5,470 nt of DNA from JBBRWO01 sp038249135. Lineage in GTDB: Bacteria > Actinomycetota > Coriobacteriia > Anaerosomatales > JAAXUF01. The first letter of the stretch is position 1, and every line of letters starts with the position of its first letter. Under the pieces are notes generated by a model, which was not told the DNA's origin, searched no databases, and saw only the letters and a list, made by a program, of their open reading frames with translations. Location of the stretch: NCBI GenBank assembly GCA_038249135.1, contig JBBRWO010000135.1:1-5470 (forward strand), given 5' to 3'. Both the position numbers and the translations under genes were made by a program. This document shows, in pieces, positions 1-4,874 of this stretch.

Positions 1-312
1 GAAGCGCTCGGCCTGAAGCTGTTCGCGCCGCCCGAGGGTCGCGGCAGCGCGGTCACGCCAGCGTGGGTGCCCGAGGGTATCGACGGCAAGAAGGTCGTCT
101 CGATCCTCAAGAACAAGTACGGCGTCACCATCGCCGGTGGCCAGGACGACTACGTGGGCAAGATCATCCGCATCGGTCACCTCGGCTACTTTGGCGAGTT
201 CGACATCATCACCACGCTCGCGGCGCTCGAGATGACGCTCGCGGAGCTGGGCTATGAGTTCACCCGCGGCGCCGGAGTCATCGCCGCCGAATCCGTGTTC
301 ATGGAAGGGTAG
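1..312 (+). CDS. Class-V PLP-dependent aminotransferase, C-terminal part (alanine-glyoxylate / serine-pyruvate / phosphoserine aminotransferase type); 5' end outside window
   Basis: Frame 1 is open from the first base to TAG 310-312 and gives 103 residues, roughly the last quarter of a protein that is usually about 380 residues long. The C-terminal signature of the AGT/SPT-like fold-type I aminotransferases is visible: a VTIAGGQ segment (residues 42-48 of the visible part), then GKIIRIGHLG (53-62), then a helix with LAALEMTLAELG. In this family the Arg of the RIGH segment (visible residue 57) binds the substrate carboxylate. The PLP-binding Lys lies upstream of the window. The stop is 9 bases before serA and the serA Shine-Dalgarno overlaps it, so the two genes are co-transcribed. 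This pairing suggests that the enzyme makes phosphoserine from 3-phosphohydroxypyruvate (the SerC role), as proposed for class-V aminotransferases beside serA in other lineages. Family assignment is firm, the substrate is inferred, and alanine- or serine-glyoxylate transamination remains possible. Confidence 0.93.
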   Translation, partial: EALGLKLFAPPEGRGSAVTPAWVPEGIDGKKVVSILKNKYGVTIAGGQDDYVGKIIRIGHLGYFGEFDIITTLAALEMTLAELGYEFTRGAGVIAAESVFMEG

Positions 313-321
313 GGGACACCT

Positions 322-1902
322 ATGAAGGTACTTGTCGCCGAGCAGATCGCCGCAAGCGGCGTCGCACTGCTCAAGGAGAAGTTCGACGTCGACGTGAAGA
401 CCGACCTCACGCCCGAGGAGCTCGTTGCCGCGATTCCCTCCTACGACGCGCTCATCGTGCGCTCGGCCACGCAGGCGTCACGCGAGGTCATCGAGGCCGG
501 CGTGAACCTCAAGATCATCGGCCGAGCGGGCGTGGGCGTGGACAACGTCGATGTCGACGCCGCCACGGAGCGCGGAGTCATCGTGTGCAACGCGCCGACC
601 TCCAACATCGTGTCGGCCGCCGAGCAGACCATGGCGCTCATGCTGGCCGTCGCCCGCAAGACGCCGCAGGCCAACGCCTCCATGCACGCGTGCAAGTGGG
701 AGCGCTCGAAGTTCACCGGCTCGGAACTCTACGAGAAGACGCTCGCCGTCGTTGGTCTCGGCCGTATCGGCTCGCTCGTCGCTGAGCGCGCTCGTGGCTT
801 TGGCATGAAGCTCATCGGCTACGATCCCTACACCTCCGAGGAGCGCGCCGCCAAGATGGGTGTAACCCTCTACGACACGGTAGCTGAGCTGCTGCCGCTC
901 GCCGACTTCATCACCGTTCACCTTCCCAAGACCAAGGACACCATCGGGATGTTCGGGGCCGAGCAGTTCGCGCAGATGAAGGACGGCGTGCGCGTCATAA
1001 ACACCGCCCGAGGCGGTATCTACCAGATTCCTGCGCTGGCTGACGCCGTGCGCAGTGGCAAGGTCGCCGGCGCCGGCATCGACGTCTTCGAGGTCGAGCC
1101 GTGCACGGACAACCCGCTCATCGAGTTCGAGAACGTCATCCTGACCCCGCACCTGGGCGCGTCGACCGCTGAGGCGCAGGACCGTGCCGGCGAGCAGATC
1201 GCCGAGTACGTGGTGCTTGGCCTCGAGGGACGCATGGTCCCCACCGCCGTCAACGTGGCCCCCGTATCCCAAGAGATCATGGAGAAGGTCGGTCCCTACA
1301 TCGACCTTGCCCAGGATCTGGGCACCATGCTCGCCCAGCTCGCGCGCGGTGGCGTCGAGGAGCTCGACATCCTCACCATCGGCGCGTTGGCCGACGACGA
1401 TACCCGCATCATTCGCACCGCAGCGGTCAAGGGACTACTGACCCGCGCGAGCGACGAGGGCGTCAACTTCGTCAATGCGGAGTTCCTCGCCGAGCAGCGT
1501 GGCATCAAGATATCCGAGACCAAACGTTCTGAGACCCACGACTTCGTCTCGCTGCTTGTCTTGCGCGCGGTCACACCGCACGGACCCGTGGCGATCGGCG
1601 CCACGCTTCTCGGCAAGAAGGACGAGCCTCGCATCGTGACCCTCATGGGCTACGAGCTCGACATGGCGCCGTCCAAGCGCATGGCGTTCTTCCTCTACGG
1701 TGACCGTCCGGGCGTCATCGGCCAGGTCGGAACCATCATCGGCGAAGCCGGCGTCAACATCGCGACGATGGACGTCGGGCGTCATGAGGCCGGCGGTTCG
1801 GCCCTCATGGGCATCAACGTCGATTCGCCGCTCACGCCGGAAACGCTCGAGCTCATCTCTTCGGCGCTTGAGGTACAGGACGCCTGGTACGTGGAGTTGT
1901 AG
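322..1902 (+). CDS. serA: D-3-phosphoglycerate dehydrogenase, long ACT-domain form
   Basis: This 526-residue cytosolic enzyme oxidises 3-phosphoglycerate to 3-phosphohydroxypyruvate with NAD+, the first step of the phosphorylated serine pathway. The substrate-binding domain covers residues 1-100 and 285-315. The Rossmann domain lies between them, with GLGRIG at 145-150 and the NAD-ribose Asp at 168 (GYDPY). Catalytic residues are Arg230 (NTARGG), Glu259 (DVFEVEP) and His277 (TPHLGAST). Residues about 320-450 form the allosteric substrate-binding (ASB) domain found in long SerA proteins such as the mycobacterial one. Residues 453-526 form an ACT domain (FFLYGDRPGVIGQVG, then GVNIATMDVGR), which in this family binds serine for feedback inhibition. 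Length matches the long form of about 525-530 residues. The ATG at 322 has AGGGG at 311-315, overlapping the upstream stop. No anomaly is seen. Confidence 0.98.
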   Translation: MKVLVAEQIAASGVALLKEKFDVDVKTDLTPEELVAAIPSYDALIVRSATQASREVIEAGVNLKIIGRAGVGVDNVDVDAATERGVIVCNAPTSNIVSAAEQTMALMLAVARKTPQANASMHACKWERSKFTGSELYEKTLAVVGLGRIGSLVAERARGFGMKLIGYDPYTSEERAAKMGVTLYDTVAELLPLADFITVHLPKTKDTIGMFGAEQFAQMKDGVRVINTARGGIYQIPALADAVRSGKVAGAGIDVFEVEPCTDNPLIEFENVILTPHLGASTAEAQDRAGEQIAEYVVLGLEGRMVPTAVNVAPVSQEIMEKVGPYIDLAQDLGTMLAQLARGGVEELDILTIGALADDDTRIIRTAAVKGLLTRASDEGVNFVNAEFLAEQRGIKISETKRSETHDFVSLLVLRAVTPHGPVAIGATLLGKKDEPRIVTLMGYELDMAPSKRMAFFLYGDRPGVIGQVGTIIGEAGVNIATMDVGRHEAGGSALMGINVDSPLTPETLELISSALEVQDAWYVEL

Positions 1903-1915
1903 AGCGATTCGCGAC

Positions 1916-1955
1916 TATGAGGCCCTCGGCGTAGAGACTCGCTGGGGGCCTCATG
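1916..1955 (+). terminator. Strong hairpin after serA, probable transcription terminator without a U-tract
   Basis: Starting 14 bases after the serA stop, 1917-1931 pairs with 1940-1954 around an 8-base loop (TAGAGACT). This is a 15-bp stem with only two G-T wobbles, and the outer nine pairs (ATGAGGCCC with GGGCCTCAT) are perfect. T1916-G1955 can add one wobble pair. The sequence that follows (GCGTCTACCTCGG) is not T-rich, so this is not a classical intrinsic terminator. Actinobacteria often carry such U-poor hairpins at operon ends. It lies between serA and a promoter-like sequence for the next gene, which fits a transcription boundary. mRNA 3'-end protection is the alternative role. Confidence 0.65.
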
Positions 1956-2005
1956 CGTCTACCTCGGTCGTTCCTCGGGCAGTTGGCGGTGGGCGTTATG
2001 GAAAC

Positions 2006-2041
2006 TTGAGTTGCCGCCGTGGCAGGTTTACACTCCATATC
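2006..2041 (+). promoter_or_regulatory. Candidate sigma70-type promoter of the HTH-nucleotidyltransferase gene, giving a leaderless mRNA
   Basis: A -35-like TTGAGT (2006-2011) and a -10-like TACACT (2029-2034) are separated by exactly 17 bases. Each matches consensus at four of six positions. The predicted start of transcription is about 2041, one base before the ATG at 2042. No Shine-Dalgarno-like purine run precedes that ATG (ACTCCATATC), which agrees with leaderless translation. A short dyad, TGCC-N5-GGCA (2012-2024), occupies the spacer and could be an operator for the gene's own winged-helix domain, though that is speculative. Confidence 0.5.
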
Positions 2042-2698
2042 ATGAGACCGACACTGACAATCGCCGACATATACTCCACTCCCGCCTGTGCGCCGATGCT
2101 GCGTGTGCTTGCTTCTTCCGATCGGGCATACAGCACGCGGGCATTGGCTAGAGGCGCCCACATCAGCCATACCGCGGCGGGCGCGGTGCTTCTGGAGTTT
2201 CAGAATCTGGGGTTGGTCAGCCGATCCATTGTCGGGAGGGCGCACTGCTACTCGCTCATCCGCTCGAACATCTACGTGCGTGACATGGTGCTGCCTGCCG
2301 TGGACGCCGAGCGCACCGTGATTGCAGAGCTGTGTCGCGACCTTATCGCGGAGTTCTCCGAGGGAACCCTCTCGCTCATTCTGTTCGGAAGCTACGCATA
2401 CGGCGAGCAGCATCCGCTGAGCGACATCGACGTGTTTGCACTCGTCGAGGACTCAATCAGCAAGCAACGGCTTGAAGAGCGCGAGATGGCGTGCGGGCTT
2501 GAACTCCACCGCAAGTATGGTTCCTCGGTGTCCCTCATGGTGTACACGCGGAAGCACGCGATAGAAGCACTGGCCGACGGTAAGAGTTCGTTCACGTTCG
2601 AGTTAGAGACAACCGGCATCATCCTCCATGGACTTGGGGTTGACGAGTGGGGGATCGATGGGCAACAAGCGGCGAGTAAGGACAGTGTCAACTGCTGA
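2042..2698 (+). CDS. Winged-helix DNA-binding domain fused to a minimal nucleotidyltransferase (MNT) domain; antitoxin-like partner of the HEPN gene
   Basis: The protein has 218 residues. Residues about 15-80 look like a winged helix-turn-helix: helices around LRVLASSDRAYSTRALARGA, a recognition-helix region (ISHTAAGAVLLEFQNLGLV) and a wing (SRSIVGRAHCYSLI). Residues about 90-200 form a pol-beta-like MNT domain with the nucleotide/metal motif GSYAYGEQHPLSDID (116-130), so Asp128 and Asp130 are the expected metal ligands. The strand that often carries the third carboxylate reads SSVSLMVYT (161-169), with Ser where an acidic residue is common. The start is ATG 2042, where family-like sequence begins and which sits one base from the predicted transcription start. 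The frame stays open far upstream inside serA, but that is shadow sequence. The 3' end overlaps the HEPN gene by 41 bases, the usual coupling of MNT-HEPN pairs. In characterised pairs (MntA/HepT) the MNT protein AMPylates and silences the HEPN RNase. Whether this protein does so, or acts mainly as a regulator, is unknown. Confidence 0.85.
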   Translation: MRPTLTIADIYSTPACAPMLRVLASSDRAYSTRALARGAHISHTAAGAVLLEFQNLGLVSRSIVGRAHCYSLIRSNIYVRDMVLPAVDAERTVIAELCRDLIAEFSEGTLSLILFGSYAYGEQHPLSDIDVFALVEDSISKQRLEEREMACGLELHRKYGSSVSLMVYTRKHAIEALADGKSSFTFELETTGIILHGLGVDEWGIDGQQAASKDSVNC

Positions 2699-3081
2699 GG
2701 GGCATCGGCACCTGGCAAAGGCCGAGGAGTTCGCAGATGCGGCCTCCGCCAGTTTTCAGGCTGGCCGTTTCACCGCCAGCGGGCTGGAAGCCGTGCATGC
2801 GGCTATCTCGGCAGCTGATGCGGTCACGGCGCACAGGCGTCATGAGGTCAGTTCCGCACCCCGACCATCTTGAGGTTGTTCACCTACTTCGGGATTCTCT
2901 GCCCCACGGCCTTCCTGCGGCCAGCGAGCGTCAGCTCGTCGGGCTGCTCTCGATGAAGAGCGAAATCGAGTATTCCGGAGTCATGATCAGCCAGGCGAGG
3001 GCGAAGACCATGCTCGACCAGGCAACGCGCTTCGTCGGGTGGAGTCGCTCGATTGTGGATGAGAGTGCCGCTCGCCCGTGA
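2658..3081 (+). pseudogene. HEPN-domain protein gene interrupted by a +1 frameshift
   Basis: Frame 3 from ATG 2658 encodes an N-terminal HEPN-like half (HLAKAEEFADAASASFQAGR, then GLEAVHAAISAADAVTAHRR) and stops at TGA 2871-2873. The C-terminal half continues in frame 1 (DHLEVVHLLRDSLP, then LLSMKSEIEYSGVMISQARAKTMLDQA) to TGA 3079-3081. Removing one base joins them into about 140 residues, a normal size for this all-helical family. A convenient site is the CCCC run at 2859-2862: deleting one C gives SSAPDHLEVVHLL, close to the family's DH-x-x-AV-x-LL segment. The break could also lie upstream (about 2833-2862), because frame 1 reads MRSVPHPDH there and would keep an R-x6-H. GGGGGA at 2649-2654 serves the ATG, and GTG 2685 is an alternative start. 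If not repaired, the pieces are 71 residues and, from ATG 2842, 79 residues. HEPN proteins are often RNases partnered with MNT proteins. No R-x4-H-x-Y motif of the HepT type is visible. A sequencing error or programmed frameshifting could also explain the break. Confidence 0.77.
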
Positions 3082-3106
3082 CATGAGCCCCTTGGTCGGT
3101 CTCGCG

Positions 3107-3123
3107 GTGGTCGCCTCGGCCAC
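3107..3123 (+). other. Small hairpin or dyad just upstream of the leu -10 box
   Basis: GTGGTC (3107-3112) can pair with GGCCAC (3118-3123) around a 5-base loop, giving six pairs with one wobble. It sits 26 bases after the end of the broken HEPN gene and exactly where the -35 element of the leucine promoter should be. It could be a weak terminator of the HEPN transcript, an operator, or chance in GC-rich DNA. There is no U-tract after it. Confidence 0.25.
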
Positions 3124-3142
3124 ATACGGTATACTTCGCGCA
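3107..3142 (+). promoter_or_regulatory. Candidate promoter of the leucine operon
   Basis: TATACT at 3130-3135 matches the -10 consensus at five of six positions. Counting seven bases from its end puts the transcription start at 3142, which is the A of the leader-peptide ATG. The -35 region is poor: the hexamers 16-18 bases upstream resemble GTGGTC or TGGTCG, not TTGACA. The promoter may therefore be weak or activator-dependent. It is the only good -10-like sequence I see in the 182 bases between the HEPN remnant and leuA. Confidence 0.55.
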
Positions 3143-3207
3143 TGATTATTCACGCTCATATGCTCCTTCTGGGTGCGCGACTTATCCAGCCGGCTGCCGT
3201 CGCCTGA
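3142..3207 (+). CDS. Leucine-rich leader peptide upstream of leuA (attenuator ORF)
   Basis: A 21-codon ORF runs from ATG 3142 to TGA 3205-3207. It reads MIIHAHMLLLG and then ARLIQPAAVA. Three consecutive leucine codons (CTC CTT CTG, 3163-3171) and a fourth (CTT 3181) are joined by three Ile codons and one Val, so 8 of 21 residues are branched-chain amino acids. It has no Shine-Dalgarno, but its ATG coincides with the transcription start predicted from TATACT, so it would be translated leaderless. The 3' half of the ORF and its stop lie in a hairpin (3189-3221), and the Leu codons lie in RNA complementary to the leuA ribosome-binding site. This arrangement is typical of a regulatory leader peptide whose translation senses charged tRNA-Leu. 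The product itself probably has no function. The ORF is seen directly and the role is inferred. Confidence 0.72.
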   Translation: MIIHAHMLLLGARLIQPAAVA

Positions 3208-3221
3208 CGGTTTCTGCCGGC
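3189..3221 (+). other. GC-rich two-part hairpin overlapping the leader-peptide stop codon
   Basis: GCCGGC (3189-3194) pairs with GCCGGC (3216-3221), and inside it CCGTC (3197-3201) pairs with GACGG (3206-3210) around a GCCT loop. The two stems are separated by a TG / TTTCT internal loop. The leader TGA (3205-3207) lies in the loop and inner stem, so a terminating ribosome would melt this structure. The following CCCCACGCCG has no T-run, which argues against an intrinsic terminator. It probably positions the longer sequestering helix or forms part of a pseudoknot. Confidence 0.5.
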
Positions 3222-3252
3222 CCCACGCCGCCCCTGTATCGCGCCGTAACCC

Positions 3253-3266
3253 GAGGAGCTCCTGTG
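3253..3266 (+). promoter_or_regulatory. leuA ribosome-binding site and GTG start
   Basis: GAGGAG at 3253-3258 is a strong Shine-Dalgarno sequence, five bases before GTG 3264. It decides the GTG start, since leuA has no suitable ATG nearby in frame. The same bases are complementary to the Leu-codon stretch of the leader ORF, so access to this site is the likely regulated step. Confidence 0.8.
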
Positions 3267-4835
3267 AGTACTTCCGAACATCCAATTACGACAACCAGCG
3301 ATCGTGTCGCCATTTTCGACACCACGCTGCGTGACGGCGAGCAGTCGCCCGGCGCATCGATGAACACCGAGGAGAAGCTGGAGATCACCCGCCAGCTCAT
3401 TCGTTTGGGCGTCGACGTGATCGAGGCCGGTTTCCCGGTTTCCAGCCCCGGCGACTTCGCGAGCGTGCAGCGCATCGCCGCCGAAGTGGGCGACGCGGCG
3501 GTCGTCTGCGGCCTGACCCGCGCCGTCCCCAAGGACATCGAGGTCTGCGCCGCGGCACTCGCCGGCGCCGTTCGCCCACGCATCCACACGGGCATCGGCG
3601 TCTCCGAGTCGCATCTGCAAGACAAGCTTCGCATCAGCGGAGACGAGGCGATTGAACGCGGCGTCGCGGCCGTCAAACTCGCTCGCACCTTCGTCGAGGA
3701 CGTCGAGTTCTACGCTGAGGACGCCGGCCGAGCAAACCCCGCGTTCCTCTACCGCATGATCGAGGCGGTCATCGCTGCAGGCGCCACCGTCGTCAACATC
3801 CCCGACACCACCGGCTATACCTACCCCGAGGAGTTCGGTTCGCTCATCGCCGGCCTCGCCAACAGCGTGCGCGGCATCGAGACCGTCACCATCGCCGTGC
3901 ACTGCCACAACGACCTCGGCATGGCCACCGCCAACGCGCTCGCTGGCGTGAAGGCGGGCGCCCGACAGGTCGAGTGCACCATCAACGGCATCGGGGAGCG
4001 CGCGGGCAACACGAGCCTCGAGGAGGTCGTCATGGCGATTCGCCAGCGCGGCGACATCCTCGGCGTGAACACGGGCATCAACACGCGCGAGATCATGCGC
4101 TCGAGCCGTCTTGTGTCAACAATCACCGGCATCCGGGTGCAGCCCAACAAGGCGATCGTCGGCGCCAACGCGTTCGCGCACAGCTCGGGCATCCACCAGG
4201 ACGGCGTGCTCAAGGAGCGCTCCACCTACGAGATCATCGACCCGGTCGACGTGGGCGCGGGGGGCTCGGCGATCGTGCTGACCGCCCGCAGCGGCCGGCA
4301 CGCGCTCAAGCACCGCCTCGAGGAGCTGGGTTACGACCTGCCCGCCGAGGAGTTCGAGCGCGTCCACGTGGCGTTCCTCAATCTGGCCGACAAGAAGAAG
4401 GAGGTCTTCGACGAGGACCTCGAAGTGTTGGTGGGGGAGAGCGAGCGCACGGTCAACGAGATGTTCCACCTCGCGCAGGTGCACTTCACCAGCGGCGAGC
4501 CGGGCATCCCGACCGCCACCGTCGAGCTCATCACCAAAGACGGCGAGCACCTCATCGATTCGAGCCATGGCACGGGCCCGGTCGACGCCGTGTACAAAGC
4601 GATCAACCGCATCGTGCACGTGGAGAACGAGCTCTCGGAGTTCAGCGTCCAGGCAGTCACGCGCGGCATCGACGCCCTCGGTGAGGTCACGATTCGCGTC
4701 ACGGCGCCGGACGGCCGCATCTTCACCGGCCGAGGCGCGCATTCCGATATCATCGTTGCGTCGGCGCGCGCGTACACTAATGCGCTGAACCGACTACTCG
4801 TCGCCACCGAGAAATCCGTGGAAGACCCGATCTAG
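3264..4835 (+). CDS. leuA: 2-isopropylmalate synthase
   Basis: This 523-residue cytosolic enzyme condenses acetyl-CoA with 2-oxoisovalerate to give 2-isopropylmalate, the committed step of leucine synthesis. The TIM-barrel domain (about 14-280) carries FDTTLRDGEQSPG (18-30) with the catalytic Arg23 and the metal ligand Asp19, the HCH motif (His213, His215) and GERAGNTSLEE with the metal ligand Asn249. The segment EAGFPVSSPGDF (54-65) and HSSGIHQDGVLK (306-317) are typical of isopropylmalate synthases and not of citrate-type relatives. Subdomains at about 285-390 lead to the C-terminal LeuA dimer domain (about 395-515; GTGPVDAVYKAI at 436-447, GRGAHSDIIVASARAY at 489-504), which binds leucine for feedback inhibition. 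Length fits the bacterial LeuA of about 510-525 residues. Homocitrate or citramalate synthases are less likely given these motifs and the leuC neighbour. Expression is probably under the leader attenuator. leuC follows after 39 bases, so both share a transcript. Confidence 0.98.
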   Translation: MSTSEHPITTTSDRVAIFDTTLRDGEQSPGASMNTEEKLEITRQLIRLGVDVIEAGFPVSSPGDFASVQRIAAEVGDAAVVCGLTRAVPKDIEVCAAALAGAVRPRIHTGIGVSESHLQDKLRISGDEAIERGVAAVKLARTFVEDVEFYAEDAGRANPAFLYRMIEAVIAAGATVVNIPDTTGYTYPEEFGSLIAGLANSVRGIETVTIAVHCHNDLGMATANALAGVKAGARQVECTINGIGERAGNTSLEEVVMAIRQRGDILGVNTGINTREIMRSSRLVSTITGIRVQPNKAIVGANAFAHSSGIHQDGVLKERSTYEIIDPVDVGAGGSAIVLTARSGRHALKHRLEELGYDLPAEEFERVHVAFLNLADKKKEVFDEDLEVLVGESERTVNEMFHLAQVHFTSGEPGIPTATVELITKDGEHLIDSSHGTGPVDAVYKAINRIVHVENELSEFSVQAVTRGIDALGEVTIRVTAPDGRIFTGRGAHSDIIVASARAYTNALNRLLVATEKSVEDPI

Positions 4836-4874
4836 CCGAATCCCATCTGGCGCACGACAATGAGGAGTCACCCG

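Larger units (their letters stand above)
3142..3266 (+). promoter_or_regulatory. Leucine-responsive translational attenuator of leuA (leader RNA with Shine-Dalgarno-sequestering helix)
   Basis: The 5' leader can form a long-range helix in three blocks. Bases 3162-3168 (GCTCCTT) pair with 3253-3259 (GAGGAGC, the leuA Shine-Dalgarno). Bases 3171-3174 (GGGT) pair with 3249-3252 (ACCC). Bases 3175-3180 (GCGCGA) pair with 3239-3244 (TCGCGC). That is 17 pairs with one G-T wobble, a 2-base bulge and a 4-base bulge, and it encloses the hairpin 3189-3221. The 5' strand contains the CTC CTT CTG codons of the leader ORF. A ribosome stalled there by lack of leucyl-tRNA would block the helix and free the leuA ribosome-binding site, while fast translation and release at 3207 would let it form. 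No U-tract is present, so control of translation is more likely than of transcription. A conserved LEU element with a pseudoknot has been described upstream of actinobacterial leuA. Membership of that class is inferred, not tested. Confidence 0.62.

Noticed and set aside
478..1272. A 264-codon open frame on the - strand
   Set aside because: It lies antisense to the conserved catalytic core of serA. Its composition is rich in Asp, Gly, Val and Arg, as expected for the mirror of a high-GC gene, and no domain is recognisable.
1700..2041. N-terminal extension of the nucleotidyltransferase gene back into serA
   Set aside because: The upstream frame reads through serA and the hairpin as Ser/Arg-rich sequence. 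Family-like sequence begins at ATG 2042, and the promoter-like boxes lie just before it.
3189..3225. Intrinsic terminator in front of leuA
   Set aside because: The hairpin is good but is followed by CCCCACGCCG, with no T-run. It is better explained as part of a translational switch.
3255..3262. GGAGCTCC palindrome as an operator site
   Set aside because: The 8-base palindrome arises from the Shine-Dalgarno sequence and is too short and common in GC-rich DNA to support an operator.
3082..3263. T-box or other large riboswitch upstream of leuA
   Set aside because: The predicted transcript leader is only about 122 bases, no T-box motif is seen, and a leader ORF with Leu codons explains the region.
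3974..4684. A 236-codon + frame inside leuA
   Set aside because: It is out of frame within conserved LeuA motifs and is very rich in Arg, His, Gly and Pro, a composition typical of shadow frames.
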